From Nitrospirota bacterium (lineage in GTDB: Bacteria > Nitrospirota > JACRHL01), in assembly GCA_029858285.1 (NCBI GenBank), contig JAOUFN010000016.1, positions 1-56,905 of the forward strand: a stretch of 56,905 nt of DNA. The letters are read 5' to 3'. The stretch's first letter is position 1. Each line of letters begins with the position of its first letter. Shown in pieces: positions 22,534 to 31,512 of this stretch. A program made the translations under genes and the position numbers. Below the pieces are notes generated by a model, which saw only the letters and a program-made list of their open reading frames with translations, was not told the DNA's origin and searched no databases.

Positions 22534-22812
22534 CTAGGCGTCGACGACTTCCTTGAGTTCCTTGCCGGCCTTGAAAAAGGGGACGCGCTTGGCGGGGACG
22601 GTGACTAGTTCGCCGGTTTTGGGGTTGCGTCCCTCGCGGGCGGCGCGGTCGCGCAGGCGGAAACTGCCGAAGCCGCGAATCTCCACCTTGTCGCCCACTG
22701 CCAGGGCGTCCTTGATGCTGGCGAACATGGTCCCTACCAACACGTCCACCTGGGCGCGGGTGAGTCCATCCACCTTGCGTGCGATGCTGTCTACCAGTTC
22801 AGCCTTGGTCAT
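22534..22812 (-). CDS. ihfB: Integration host factor beta / HU-family protein
   Basis: The 93-residue protein is a DNABII histone-like protein: MTKAELVDSIARKV, then the VEIRGFGSFRLRDRAAREGRNPKTGE beta-arm region with the intercalating Pro context, and KRVPFFKAGKELKE at the end. Length and sequence fit IHF-beta better than HU, and its position after sppA and rpsA is the order common in alphaproteobacteria. It bends DNA during transcription regulation, recombination and replication. The stop is followed immediately by repeat copy C. The gap to sppA is 37 bases, so it is probably the last gene of an rpsA-sppA-ihfB transcript. Confidence 0.9.
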   Translation of the reverse strand: MTKAELVDSIARKVDGLTRAQVDVLVGTMFASIKDALAVGDKVEIRGFGSFRLRDRAAREGRNPKTGELVTVPAKRVPFFKAGKELKEVVDA

Positions 22813-22849
22813 AACAAATCCTCAACGTCTCGGGGGACACACTTTCCCA

Positions 22850-23743
22850 TTATAACGACAACATATACAGGATTCGAGAGTTCTGGCCGGCAGGCATGCT
22901 GCCAAACAGGGCAGACACCCAGGAAAGGTGGCTTTTGGTTTCGCCCAGCAGCTCGTCGATGCGGCTGGGGCGGTCCTCGACCACGGCGGGGCGGCCCTCG
23001 ATTCCGACCAGGGAACCGGCCTTGCGGATGGCGGTTTCCAGATTGCCCAGTTCATCCACCAGCCCGGCCTCCAGGGCCTGCTGTCCGCTGAAGATGCGGC
23101 CATCGGCCAGGGCTCGAATCTCCTTCACGTCGCGTCCCCGGCCCTCGGCCACGGCCTTGATGAACTGGCCGTGCATGTCGTCCATCACCGCCTGCAACAG
23201 GGCCCGCTCGGCATCGGTCATGGGGCGGAACGGCGAGGCGATGTCCTTGTTGAGCCCGGCCTTGATGGTGACGCTCTGCACGCCGATTTTTTCCAAAAGC
23301 CCCTGCACGTTGACGGTGGTCATGATGACACCGATGCTGCCGGTGATGGTGCCGGGGTTGGCGACGATGGTGGTGGCGGGGGCCGAAACGTAATAGCCGC
23401 CGGAGGCGGCCAGGGTGCCCATGGAGGCGACCACGGGTTTGCCGCTGTCGCGGAAGGCGCGTACCGCGTCGTGAATCTCCTGCGAGGCGACCACGCCGCC
23501 GCCGGGGCTGTCCACGCGCAGCACCATGGCGCGCACCATGGGGTCGCGCTGATAGCGCTGAATCTGCTTGATGATGTGGCGGGATTCGAAGATCTCGCCT
23601 TCGACGCGCACCAGAGCCACCTGGCCGTGGCCGCTGCTCTGTGCGTGATGAACGGCGATGTAGCTGGCAAGGAACACCAGCAGGGCGACGGCGGCAAAGA
23701 TGCCGAAACCGGATTTCAGGGCCTTTACGGACGGAATCCGCAT
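22850..23743 (-). CDS. sppA: Signal peptide peptidase SppA (short, 36K type)
   Basis: The 297-residue protein has one N-terminal membrane anchor (FGIFAAVALLVFLASYIAV) and a single protease domain of the ClpP/crotonase fold. LRVDSPGGGVVASQEI forms an oxyanion-type glycine loop, GTLAASGGYYVSAPA contains the nucleophilic Ser, and the NKDIASPF region carries the probable catalytic Lys. TITGSIGVI is the usual intervening motif. It degrades cleaved signal peptides at the membrane. The ATG at 23743 is preceded by AGGGAGG. It lies between rpsA and ihfB; a large hairpin lies in the rpsA-sppA gap. Confidence 0.95.
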   Translation of the reverse strand: MRIPSVKALKSGFGIFAAVALLVFLASYIAVHHAQSSGHGQVALVRVEGEIFESRHIIKQIQRYQRDPMVRAMVLRVDSPGGGVVASQEIHDAVRAFRDSGKPVVASMGTLAASGGYYVSAPATTIVANPGTITGSIGVIMTTVNVQGLLEKIGVQSVTIKAGLNKDIASPFRPMTDAERALLQAVMDDMHGQFIKAVAEGRGRDVKEIRALADGRIFSGQQALEAGLVDELGNLETAIRKAGSLVGIEGRPAVVEDRPSRIDELLGETKSHLSWVSALFGSMPAGQNSRILYMLSL

Positions 23744-23830
23744 GGTCGCCGCCTCCCTACGGCATATCCGGTCGGTCCGCAGTGCGCGATGCACACGCGG
23801 CCCACACGGCCACGGTCAACCGGGGGCAGT

Positions 23831-23866
23831 CCCGGACTGCCGGAAAAAATCTTCCGGCAGTCCGGG
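23831..23866. repeat. Perfect 15-bp inverted repeat between rpsA and sppA
   Basis: CCCGGACTGCCGGAA (23831-23845) pairs with TTCCGGCAGTCCGGG (23852-23866) across a six-base loop. There is no U-tract on either strand after the stem. It may slow or stabilise the 3' end of the rpsA message rather than end transcription. Confidence 0.85.
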
Positions 23867-23886
23867 GGATGCCCGGCTGTACAGGT

Positions 23887-25587
23887 CTAGCGGTCCTTTT
23901 TGGCCTGATCCTTCATCTGATCCTGAATCAGGCTGCCCAGGGTGGTGCTGCTCGGCTCCTTGCGGGAACCGACATAGTCGGCCACGTCGCCAGCGGCGGA
24001 GTCCTCGGTCATGGCGCGGATGGAGAGGGCAATTTTCTGCTCCTCGGCATCCAGGCGGATGATCTTGGCCTGCACTTCCTGGCCGACGGTGACCACATCG
24101 CTCATGCGCTTGCCTTCCTCGGTGGGAATCTCGCTGGCCGGGATAAGGGCCTCGATGCCCTCTTCCAGCTCGGCGAACACGCCGAAGTCGGCAATCTTGA
24201 CCACCTTGGCGGTGTGCACGCTGCCCACCGGGTAGGTATCGGGGATGCGGGTCTCCCACGGGTCACCGGCAAGCTGCTTGTAGCCCAGGGAGATGCGCTC
24301 CTTGGCGCGGTCCACCTTGAGCACCACGGCCTCCACTTCCTGGCCCTTCTGGAACAGGTCGGAGGGGTGCTTGATGTGCTTGGTGTAGGAGATGTCCGAC
24401 ACGTGGATGAGGCCGTCGATGCCCTCCGGCAGGCCGACAAAGGCGCCGAAGTCGGTGAGGTTGCGCACCACACCCTTGATGCGCTGGCCGACCACGTAGT
24501 TCTGCTCCACCAGATCCCACGGGTTGGGCTGGGTCTGTTTCATGCCCAGAGAGATCTTGCGGGTCTCGGGGTTGATGGACAGCACCACCACTTCCACGGC
24601 GTCGCCCACGGTGACCACCTTGGAGGGGTGTTTGACGTCGGCGGCCCAGGACATTTCGGACACGTGGCACAGGCCTTCGATGCCCTTCTCCAGCTCGATG
24701 AACGCGCCGTAGTCGGTCAGGCTGACCACCTTGCCGGAAATGCGCGAGGTCATCGGGTACTTGTCGGCGGCGGTGGTCCAGGGGTCCGGGCTCTTCTGCT
24801 TCAGGCCCAGGGAGACGCGCTGGCTCTCGCGGTCGAAGCGCAGCACCACCACCTGCAGGCGATCGCCCACGCGCAGCACCTCGGAGGGGTGGTTGATGCG
24901 GCCCCAGGAGATGTCGGTGATGTGCAGCAGGCCGTCGATGCCGCCCAGGTCCACAAACGCGCCGTAATCGGTGATGTTCTTCACCACGCCGTCGATGAGC
25001 AGCCCCGGCTCCAGGTTGGACAGCGTGTTCTCGCGCAGCTTGTCGCGCTCGCCCTCCAGCAGCACGCGGCGGGACAGAACGATGTTGTTGCGGCGGCGGT
25101 TGATCTTGATCACCTGCATGGCCAGGTCCTGGCCGATGAGGGCGTCGAGATCGCGCACCGGGCGCAGGTCGATCTGGGAGCCGGGCAGGAAGCCCTTGAC
25201 GCCGCCCACATCGACAATGAGACCGCCCTTGATGCGGGACAGGATGGTGCCTTCGACCGGGGTCTGGTTGTCGTGGGCGTCCTTGAGAGCCTCCCACACC
25301 TTCATCCGGTCGGCCTTCTCCTTGGAGAGGACCATGCGTCCGTCCCGGTTCTCCGGGTTCTCGATAAAGACTTGAAGGGTGGAACCGTCATCCAGCGCGT
25401 CCCATTCGTCGCTGCTGAACTCGCCACGGGCGATCACGGCTTCCATCTTGTAACCAATGTCCACCAGCACGCCGTCCGGCTGCTTGGTGACCACGGTTCC
25501 CTCGACGACCTCCCCCTCCTGAAAGTTGCGGAAGGTCTCGGTGCACATTTCGAGCATTTGCTCAGTGCTGATTTGTTCTGTTGCCAA
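23887..25587 (-). CDS. rpsA: 30S ribosomal protein S1
   Basis: The 566-residue protein contains six S1 RNA-binding repeats. The first two are divergent (EGEVVEGTVVTKQPDGVLVDIG and PVEGTILSRIKGGLIVDVGG). Four canonical ones follow with the G-x-V-x-x-I/L-T-D-Y/F-G-A-F pattern, ending near EEGIEALIPASEIP. S1 helps mRNA bind the 30S subunit. The open frame extends to 25653, but I prefer a TTG start at 25587 (LATEQISTEQML) because GGAG lies 9 bases upstream and family members start near TEQ. The start remains uncertain. An AT-rich T8 tract and a CGCCGG..CCGGCG hairpin enclosing GGAGG lie about 170 bases upstream and may be part of autoregulation. Confidence 0.95.
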   Translation of the reverse strand: MATEQISTEQMLEMCTETFRNFQEGEVVEGTVVTKQPDGVLVDIGYKMEAVIARGEFSSDEWDALDDGSTLQVFIENPENRDGRMVLSKEKADRMKVWEALKDAHDNQTPVEGTILSRIKGGLIVDVGGVKGFLPGSQIDLRPVRDLDALIGQDLAMQVIKINRRRNNIVLSRRVLLEGERDKLRENTLSNLEPGLLIDGVVKNITDYGAFVDLGGIDGLLHITDISWGRINHPSEVLRVGDRLQVVVLRFDRESQRVSLGLKQKSPDPWTTAADKYPMTSRISGKVVSLTDYGAFIELEKGIEGLCHVSEMSWAADVKHPSKVVTVGDAVEVVVLSINPETRKISLGMKQTQPNPWDLVEQNYVVGQRIKGVVRNLTDFGAFVGLPEGIDGLIHVSDISYTKHIKHPSDLFQKGQEVEAVVLKVDRAKERISLGYKQLAGDPWETRIPDTYPVGSVHTAKVVKIADFGVFAELEEGIEALIPASEIPTEEGKRMSDVVTVGQEVQAKIIRLDAEEQKIALSIRAMTEDSAAGDVADYVGSRKEPSSTTLGSLIQDQMKDQAKKDR

Positions 25588-25653
25588 TGTCCTGCACTCC
25601 ACTCCGCCAGTCGTGTTCGGGATGCGCCCCACTGAATGTCGCCACGGGACCAT

Positions 25654-25838
25654 CCTCGGCGGAATTGCCGATTACCCATGGACGGACGAGCACAACCCCC
25701 GGAGGCAGCCGGAACGCGAGGGGCGGAGCCCCGCCGGACGATCCGCCGGCACCTCCTCCGGCGAAAAAAAAGGAAGTATAGACCATTTGGTGTCCGCAAC
25801 GCCAGCACTGCCCCCGCAAGGGGGGCGGGGCGCGTGGG
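25654..25838. other. rpsA upstream region
   Basis: No gene is supported. On the minus strand it holds a possible TATACT box followed by eight T residues and a CGCCGG-AGGAGGTG-CCGGCG hairpin near 25743-25762. It lies between the terminator of the microprotein operon and rpsA, so it should contain the rpsA promoter. Confidence 0.4.
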
Positions 25839-25870
25839 AAAAAAGAGGGGGGCGGCGGTGGCCGCCCCCC
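25839..25870 (-). terminator. Rho-independent terminator of the GAF/microprotein operon
   Basis: On the minus strand GGGGGGCGGC-CACC-GCCGCCCCCC is followed by TCTTTTTT. The stem is ten base pairs and perfect. It lies about 110 bases past the end of the second microprotein gene and before the rpsA promoter region. Confidence 0.9.
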
Positions 25871-25887
25871 GGGGGGTGAAGTGGAGA

Positions 25888-25945
25888 CACGCGGAGCGGC
25901 CCGCACCTGGGTGTGGGGTGGAGGAATCGGGTGGCGCTCCGCGTG
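25888..25945. repeat. 11-bp inverted repeat downstream of the microprotein genes
   Basis: CACGCGGAGCG (25888-25898) and CGCTCCGCGTG (25935-25945) are perfect complements separated by 36 bases. On the plus strand CCTTTTTG follows. It may be an RNA structure in the 3' region of the minus-strand operon. Confidence 0.6.
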
Positions 25946-25982
25946 CCTTTTTGTGCAGCCGTCCGTGGCCGCGAACAGAGCG

Positions 25983-26126
25983 TTACGCAGCCCGCTTCAA
26001 TCCGGCCACCGGCGCGCAGGTGGTGGTGCTGGTGGGCTTTTGGCGGGTCATGCGAACCCCCAGGGCAAGGAACAGGCCCGAGCCGATGGCGGTGGTGACG
26101 ATGCAGGCGTAGATGAGCGTGAACAT
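25983..26126 (-). CDS. Single-span microprotein B (47 residues)
   Basis: This short gene encodes 47 residues: MFTLIYACIVTTAIGSG, then LFLALGVRMTRQK, then a polar tail ending KRAA. Residues 3-24 form one strong transmembrane helix with small-residue motifs (AIGSG, ALG), followed by positive charges that would stay in the cytoplasm. An AGGAGAGG ribosome site stands 8 bases before the ATG. It is paralogous to the gene just upstream (26175-26315): both begin MF-x-L-x-Y and share IV-x-T and a Gly/Ala-rich second half. It is below normal size cut-offs for gene calling. A membrane adaptor role for the upstream GAF protein is inference; no known family is recognised. Confidence 0.75.
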   Translation of the reverse strand: MFTLIYACIVTTAIGSGLFLALGVRMTRQKPTSTTTCAPVAGLKRAA

Positions 26127-26174
26127 GGGTTTTCCTCTCCTGTACGGTGTGGTGGGACGGTCGGGGGTTGGGGC

Positions 26175-26315
26175 TTACGCGGCCTTCCGCGCTGCTCCGG
26201 CCGTTGCGTTGCCGGTGCCCGGGTCGCGCCGCCGGGCCGGGCGAACGACCCCGGCGCGCAGCAGAATGGCCCCGGAAACGGTGGCCACGATGGTGGTGTA
26301 GACGAGTGCGAACAT
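26175..26315 (-). CDS. Single-span microprotein A (46 residues)
   Basis: This encodes 46 residues: MFALVYTTIVATVSGAILL, then RAGVVRPARRRD, then a Gly/Ala-rich tail ending ARKAA. Residues 2-19 form a transmembrane helix, followed by a cluster of five Arg that fixes the C-terminus inside. The AGGAG site overlaps the TAG stop of the GAF gene (TAGGAG), 12 bases before this ATG, so translation is almost certainly coupled to it. A similar microprotein follows after 48 bases. The pair looks like an old tandem duplication, with conserved N-terminal halves and diverged tails. No database family can be named from memory. Confidence 0.75.
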   Translation of the reverse strand: MFALVYTTIVATVSGAILLRAGVVRPARRRDPGTGNATAGAARKAA

Positions 26316-26327
26316 GGTCGGGATCTC

Positions 26328-27461
26328 CTATGCGGTAGCGGACGTGGGGGCGGATACGGGTTCGGTCGGCGTATAAGGGGCATCCATAAGGCCCGCCGGG
26401 TCGGCCATCAGGTGGGGTGCCGCCACCCGCGCCAACCCCTCCGCCAGCTTCCGGTCGGCGGGGTCGAAGTGGCCGGGGCCGTGGGGTGCCGACTTGTCGA
26501 GGAATGACAGTGTGCCCACGATGCGGTTGCCACCGGTTGCCGTGGCCATCCATACCGGCACGCACAGCACGCTGGACGACACGGCCGGGACCGCCTTCAG
26601 GCTGGAAGCGAGGGTGCGGTAATCGTTGATGCACACCCCCTCGCCGCTGGCCAAAACCGTTCCCGCGATGCCTTCGCCGGGGGCCAAGGGAGACAGCCCT
26701 TGATCCGCCAGGTCGCCACCCGCGGCGCAAACCACCTCAAGCCTGCCGCTGTCGGGCTGCCAGCGGCGCAGTACGGCGCCGGTGGCGAACAGGGCGCGGC
26801 GGCTGCGGGCCAGCAAATGGGGCAAAAAATCGCCAGTGGGCGCCGCGTCCCGGGCGCCCGCCCACAGCAGCACGTCGATGGCCGCTTCCTGGCGCGCGGT
26901 GCGCTGCTCCAGCAGGGCCGCCCGCACCATGGCGCCGACCTTGTAGCCGACGGCACCCACCAGCAGCCGCTCGTACTCGCTGAACGGGTGCACGCTGCGG
27001 TGCTGCACGTTGATGACGCCGACAAAGGAACGGTCCGCGACCACCGGCACGGAAAGCAGGGAGCGGAAACGCTCCTCGTGGGTTTCTGGCAGGTACTTGA
27101 AGCGTGGATCGTCGTGGGCGTCCGCGAGGGCCACCGCCTCCATGTGTTCCGCCACCCAGCCGGTCACGCCCTCGCCGAGGCGCAGGCGGGCGTGCCCAAC
27201 CGCCTCCGGCGCCAGTCCGGAGCTGGCCTCCAGCACCAGCCACTCGTTTTCGGCGTCGAGCAGGTAGACAGAGCAGACGTCGCACCCCAGCTTGAGGCGG
27301 ATGACCTGGGTGACCGCGTTCAGGCGGGCGGGGAGCTCCAGCACCGAATCGGCGATGCAGTCCAGCGCGTAGTGCAGTTCCGCCAGGCGGGTGCGGTGAC
27401 GGGAAAAGGCCTCTTCCAGCTTGCGAACAGCGGTTTCGGCAAATGTGGGTGTGGCTGACAT
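26328..27461 (-). CDS. Tandem GAF-domain sensor protein
   Basis: The 377-residue soluble protein has a short coiled N-terminus (TAVRKLEEAFSRHRTRLAELHYAL). A GAF domain at about 40-180 contains CDVCSVYLLDAENEWLVLEASSG and LRLGEGVTGWVAEHMEAVAL, followed by RSLLSVPVV and GVINVQHR, similar to the GAF domain of PtsP. A second, more diverged GAF-like domain covers about 200-355 (APGEGIAGTVLASGEGVCI and GTLSFLDKS). No kinase, cyclase, EAL or other output domain is present. The ATG at 27461 has AGGGAG 7 bases upstream. Two microprotein genes follow immediately, so signal output may pass through them; this is inference. Possible ligands are small molecules or cyclic nucleotides, not determinable here. 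Confidence 0.85.
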   Translation of the reverse strand: MSATPTFAETAVRKLEEAFSRHRTRLAELHYALDCIADSVLELPARLNAVTQVIRLKLGCDVCSVYLLDAENEWLVLEASSGLAPEAVGHARLRLGEGVTGWVAEHMEAVALADAHDDPRFKYLPETHEERFRSLLSVPVVADRSFVGVINVQHRSVHPFSEYERLLVGAVGYKVGAMVRAALLEQRTARQEAAIDVLLWAGARDAAPTGDFLPHLLARSRRALFATGAVLRRWQPDSGRLEVVCAAGGDLADQGLSPLAPGEGIAGTVLASGEGVCINDYRTLASSLKAVPAVSSSVLCVPVWMATATGGNRIVGTLSFLDKSAPHGPGHFDPADRKLAEGLARVAAPHLMADPAGLMDAPYTPTEPVSAPTSATA

Positions 27462-27784
27462 GACAATCTCCCTGCGTTCAATGCCCGGTGGGTTCCGGGT
27501 ACACAGGCGGATACAACAAAAGCCGTGCCACAAGGCGACATTCCGCACCGTAGAGAGGCCACAACCAATTGAAAAAATTAATTAATAAATTATAAAACCC
27601 ACACGTTGCGGGGGGGGGATGGCGGCGTGGGGCCGGGCTGGGAGGCGGCGAATCAGGGTCGGGAATGTAGGGAGTCAGACAATTTGGTTGCAGGCCCCCA
27701 GAGGCCGATCACGGCGGGGGACTTCAGCCGGGGCGGTGTGGACCGCCCGTTCCGACGCGGTGACATGGACGGGGGTATTTTGAG
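27462..27784. other. Intergenic region with AT-rich island
   Basis: No gene is supported. Positions 27569-27597 form an AT-rich tract (GAAAAAATTAATTAATAAATTATAAAA split over two runs) in an otherwise very GC-rich genome. On the minus strand it contains TATAAT and probably acts as promoter/UP-element or protein-binding site for the GAF gene. Confidence 0.5.
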
Positions 27785-28516
27785 TCAGTCGTTGGGGTTG
27801 GCGGTGGTTTCCACAAGCTGCGCCAGCGCCCGTCTGGCGGCGTTGCGTTCCGCCTCGCGCTTGCTGTGGGCGCTGCCCTGGGCCAGTTCCTCGCCCTTGA
27901 GCAGCACCGCCACGGTGTAATGGCGGGCGTGGTCGGGGCCTTCGGTGCCCAGCATGCGATAGACCGGCAGCCCCAGCCCGGCGGCCTGGGTCCACTCCTG
28001 CAGGGCGGTCTTGAAGTCGCCACGGGGGGCGCTGCGGGTGGACACGGTGGCGATCTCGCGGCGGAAAATGCGCAGCACCGCCTGCTCGGCGGCGGCCAGC
28101 CCGCCGTCCAGAAACAGGGCGCCCAGCACCGCCTCCAGGGCGTCGGCGAGGATGGACGGTTTTTCGCGCCCCTGGGTTTCGTTTTCGCCGCGTCCCAGCA
28201 GCAGGTGCCGGCCTAGGTCCAGGTTGCGGGCGATGTCCGCAAGTGCCGCCTCGCTCACCAGGGTGGCCTTGAAGCGGGTAAGCTCCCCCTCGGGGGATTC
28301 GGGAAAGCGCTCGAACAGGGTGTGGGCGACGACCAGATCCAGCACGGCATCACCCAAAAATTCCAGGCGCTCGTTGGACTCCGGGCACAGTTCGCGGCGC
28401 TCGTTGGGGGCGGAGCGGTGGACCAGCGCGGTGCGCAGCAGCTCGGCATCGGCAAAGCGATAGCCGAGGGAATTTTGCAACCCTTCCAGATCGGGTTCCA
28501 GCGCGTCTTCAGGCAC
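27785..28516 (-). CDS. rnc: Ribonuclease III
   Basis: The 243-residue enzyme cleaves double-stranded RNA and processes rRNA precursors. The signature [16 protein letters not shown] is present with its catalytic acidic residues, preceded by TALVHRSAP. The second acidic site is [21 protein letters not shown]. The C-terminal double-stranded RNA-binding domain contains [36 protein letters not shown] and [14 protein letters not shown]. Its start overlaps the end of proS by eight bases, so the two genes are coupled. Era, its common neighbour elsewhere, is absent. Given the leader hairpins of pnp and other genes in this window, it may be their regulator, as known for pnp in Escherichia coli. Confidence 0.97.
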   Translation of the reverse strand: MPEDALEPDLEGLQNSLGYRFADAELLRTALVHRSAPNERRELCPESNERLEFLGDAVLDLVVAHTLFERFPESPEGELTRFKATLVSEAALADIARNLDLGRHLLLGRGENETQGREKPSILADALEAVLGALFLDGGLAAAEQAVLRIFRREIATVSTRSAPRGDFKTALQEWTQAAGLGLPVYRMLGTEGPDHARHYTVAVLLKGEELAQGSAHSKREAERNAARRALAQLVETTANPND

Positions 28517-30272
28517 GGCTGGTCAGGGCCTCCCGCACCCGCGCCGCCACCCGCGCGGCGGTGTCCGCCAGAGGGGTCTCGGTGACGTCGCCGCTGCGCC
28601 GCTCCTTGACCTCCACCACGCCGCGCTCCAGCCCCCGGTCGCCCATTACCAGAAGCAGGGGGATGCCCAGCAATTCGGCGTCGGTGAGCTTGACCCCGGC
28701 GCGCTCCGGGCGGTTGTCGTAAAGTACCTCGATCCCCTGCGCTTCCAACTCGGTATAGAGTTTTTCGGCGGCCTCCACCAGGGGGGTGGATTTCATGTTC
28801 ATGCACAGCAACAGTACCTGCGCCGGAGCGATGGCCATGGGCCAGATGATGCCCCGGGCGTCGTGGTTCTGCTCGATGGCGGCGGCGGCGGTGCGCCCCA
28901 CGCCGATGCCGTAACAGCCCATGACAAACGGTTTCTTTTTGCCCTCCGGGTCGAGGAAGGTGGCGTTCATGGCCTGGCTGTATTTGGTGCCGAGCTTGAA
29001 AATGTGGCCCACCTCGATACCGCGCTGCACGGTGAGGGTGCCGTCGCAGCGCGGGCAGCCGTCTCCGGCGCGGGCGGTGTCCAGGTCCACCGTGTCGGCC
29101 AGGGGAAAATCGCGTCCCGGCTGCACGTGGACGTGGTGCCGGTCCTGGTGGTTGGCGCCGCTGACCGCATCGGTCAGGGCCTTTACGGAGTGGTCGGCGA
29201 CGATTCGCACGCCCTTCAGCCCCACCGGGCCGGAAAAACCCACTGGGCCACCGGTGAGGCGGGCGATCTCGCCATCGGTGGCCAGGCGCGCGGCGGTTAC
29301 CTTGAGGTGGTTCACCAGCTTGACCTCGTTGACCTCGCGGTCGCCCCGAATCAGCACCGCCACGAAGCGGTCGGCCTCCTGCTTTCGGGCGGCAGCGGGG
29401 TCGTCGGCTTCCGGGTCGGCGGTGTCGAAGATCAGGGTCTTGATGAGGCGGTCGGGGGAGGTTTTCAAGAACACCGCCACCTCTTCCACGCTGTGCACGG
29501 CGGGGGTTTCCACGCTCTCCAGGGGCGGGGTGGGGCGGGATTCCGGGGCGGCTACCCGGCTGGTGGCCTTCTCGCTGTTGGCGGCGTAGGAGCAGGCGGT
29601 GCACGACACCACGTCGTCCTCGCCGGTGTCGGCCAGCACCATGAACTCGTGGGAAAAGCTGCCGCCGATCTGGCCGGAGTCGGCCTCCACGGCGCGGAAG
29701 TCCAGTCCCATGCGCGAGAAGATGCGCCGATAGGCCTCTTCCATGCGCCGGTAGGTGGCCTCGGCGCCGGGCTCGTCGGCGTCGAAGCTGTAGCCGTCCT
29801 TCATGATGAATTCGCGGCCGCGCATCAGGCCAAAACGGGGGCGGATCTCGTCGCGGAACTTGGTCTGCATCTGATACAGGTTGAGAGGGAGCTGTTTGTA
29901 GGAGCGCACCTCGCCGCGTACCAGATCGGTGATGACCTCCTCGTGGGTGGGGCCGATGCAGAACTGCCGGTCGTGGCGGTCGTTGACGCGCAGCAACTCC
30001 TTGCCGTACACCCCCCAGCGGCCGCTCTCCCGCCACAACTCGGCGGGCTGCACGGCGGGCATGCGCAGTTCCTGGGCACCGCCGCGGGTCATCTCCTCGC
30101 GCACGATCTGCTCCACCTTGCCGATCACCCGCCACCCCAGGGGCAGGTAGGTGTAGATGCCGGCGGCCACCTTGCGGATCATGCCCGCGCGGGTCATCAG
30201 TTTGTGGCTGACGACCTCGGCATCGGCGGGGTCGTCGCGCAGGGTGGGGATGAAGGTCTCCGAATAGCGCAT
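28509..30272 (-). CDS. proS: Proline-tRNA ligase
   Basis: The 587-residue bacterial-type class II synthetase charges tRNA-Pro. Motif 1 lies in [36 protein letters not shown]. Motif 2 covers [32 protein letters not shown], and motif 3 is near [17 protein letters not shown]. The large INS editing domain between motifs 2 and 3 is present (about residues 230-400), including [13 protein letters not shown] and the YxxxK-type [13 protein letters not shown] region. The C-terminal anticodon-binding domain contains LLLCMNMKS and [27 protein letters not shown]. It is followed without a gap by rnc. Length is normal for the editing-competent type. Confidence 0.97.
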   Translation of the reverse strand: MRYSETFIPTLRDDPADAEVVSHKLMTRAGMIRKVAAGIYTYLPLGWRVIGKVEQIVREEMTRGGAQELRMPAVQPAELWRESGRWGVYGKELLRVNDRHDRQFCIGPTHEEVITDLVRGEVRSYKQLPLNLYQMQTKFRDEIRPRFGLMRGREFIMKDGYSFDADEPGAEATYRRMEEAYRRIFSRMGLDFRAVEADSGQIGGSFSHEFMVLADTGEDDVVSCTACSYAANSEKATSRVAAPESRPTPPLESVETPAVHSVEEVAVFLKTSPDRLIKTLIFDTADPEADDPAAARKQEADRFVAVLIRGDREVNEVKLVNHLKVTAARLATDGEIARLTGGPVGFSGPVGLKGVRIVADHSVKALTDAVSGANHQDRHHVHVQPGRDFPLADTVDLDTARAGDGCPRCDGTLTVQRGIEVGHIFKLGTKYSQAMNATFLDPEGKKKPFVMGCYGIGVGRTAAAAIEQNHDARGIIWPMAIAPAQVLLLCMNMKSTPLVEAAEKLYTELEAQGIEVLYDNRPERAGVKLTDAELLGIPLLLVMGDRGLERGVVEVKERRSGDVTETPLADTAARVAARVREALTSRA

Positions 30273-30341
30273 GAATGTCCTTTTCGCGGTCTCTCTGTTG
30301 TGTGGCCCCGCCCGGCCCGGAGGGGGCGGAAATGATGCGTG

Positions 30342-31457
30342 TCAGGCCCCGGCGGAGCGCAGCACGCGCAGGGGCGACCCGGCCTGCTCGCGGCGGGCGG
30401 CGGCCATGGCCTCGGCCTCGGTGACCAGCAGGTCGATGAGCTCCGCCTCGGCCACCTTGCGCACCAGACGGCCGTCCTTGAACAGGATGCCGTGGTCGCG
30501 CCCCCCCGCCACGCCGATGTCGGCGTCCTTGCCCTCGCCGATGCCGTTCACCACGCAGCCGAGGATGGCCACGTCCAGAGGCTCGCGGATATGGGCCAGG
30601 CGGGTTTCCACCTCGCGGGCGATCTTGACCACGTCGATTTCCAGCCGCCCGCAGGTGGGGCAGGCGATGACATTCACCCCCCGGTGACGCAGGCCCAGGC
30701 TCTTGAGAATTTCGAAACCCACCCGCACCTCCTGAACCGGGTCGGCGGCCAGGGACACGCGCAGGGTGTCGCCGATGCCCTCGGCCAGCAGCACCCCCAT
30801 GGCCACAGCGCTCTTGACCGAGCCGGTCTCCAGGGTGCCCGCCTCGGTCACGCCCAGATGCTGGGGATAATCGAATTCGGCGGCGAACAGGCGGCAGGCG
30901 TCCACCATCAGGGTCGGGTGGGAAGCCTTGAGGGACACCTTGATGTCACAAAAATCCAGGTCCTCGAGGATGCGGATGTGGCGCCGGGCCGACTCCACCA
31001 TGGCCTCCGCCGTGGGGTAGCCGTACTGCTCCAGCAGGTCGCGCTCGAGGGAGCCGGCGTTGACGCCGATGCGGATCGGTACCCGGCGCTCCCGGCAGGC
31101 CGCGACCACTTCGCGCACCTTGTCGGCGCTGCCGATGTTGCCGGGGTTCAGGCGCAGGCAGTCAATACCGGAATTCACCGCCGCCAGCGCCAGGCGGTGG
31201 TCAAAGTGGATGTCGGCGATGAGCGGAATCGGGCTGGCGGCGCGGATGCGTCCCAGACAGGCGGCGGCATGGGCATCCACCACCGCCACGCGCACCAGTT
31301 CGCAACCGGCCTCCGCCAGGCGGCGGATTTCGGCGTTGGTGGCCTCTACGTCGCGGGTGTCGGAGACGGTCATGGACTGGACGCTGATGGGCGCGCCGCC
31401 GCCGATCTTCACCCCGCCCACGTCCAGTTGCCGGGTCTGTCTGCGCTGGATTTGCAT
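30342..31457 (-). CDS. ispG: 4-hydroxy-3-methylbut-2-en-1-yl diphosphate synthase
   Basis: The 371-residue iron-sulfur enzyme (GcpE) converts MEcPP to HMBPP in the MEP isoprenoid pathway. The N-terminal TIM-barrel part includes RQTRQLDVGGVKIGGGAPISVQSM, ADIHFDHRLAL and RLNPGNIG. The C-terminal cluster-binding part has VIACPTCGR with two cysteines and AILGCVVNGIGE with the third and the conserved Glu. The ATG at 31457 gives a standard length; the open frame upstream is Pro/Cys-rich repeat sequence. It lies 69 bases upstream of proS on the same strand. ispF and ispD lie 3-5 kb further along, so three MEP-pathway genes fall in this window. Confidence 0.96.
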   Translation of the reverse strand: MQIQRRQTRQLDVGGVKIGGGAPISVQSMTVSDTRDVEATNAEIRRLAEAGCELVRVAVVDAHAAACLGRIRAASPIPLIADIHFDHRLALAAVNSGIDCLRLNPGNIGSADKVREVVAACRERRVPIRIGVNAGSLERDLLEQYGYPTAEAMVESARRHIRILEDLDFCDIKVSLKASHPTLMVDACRLFAAEFDYPQHLGVTEAGTLETGSVKSAVAMGVLLAEGIGDTLRVSLAADPVQEVRVGFEILKSLGLRHRGVNVIACPTCGRLEIDVVKIAREVETRLAHIREPLDVAILGCVVNGIGEGKDADIGVAGGRDHGILFKDGRLVRKVAEAELIDLLVTEAEAMAAARREQAGSPLRVLRSAGA

Positions 31458-31512
31458 GGGGCGGTATTTTACACCACCCCCCCCCGCCACCGATAGCGCC
31501 GGGCCGGGACAA

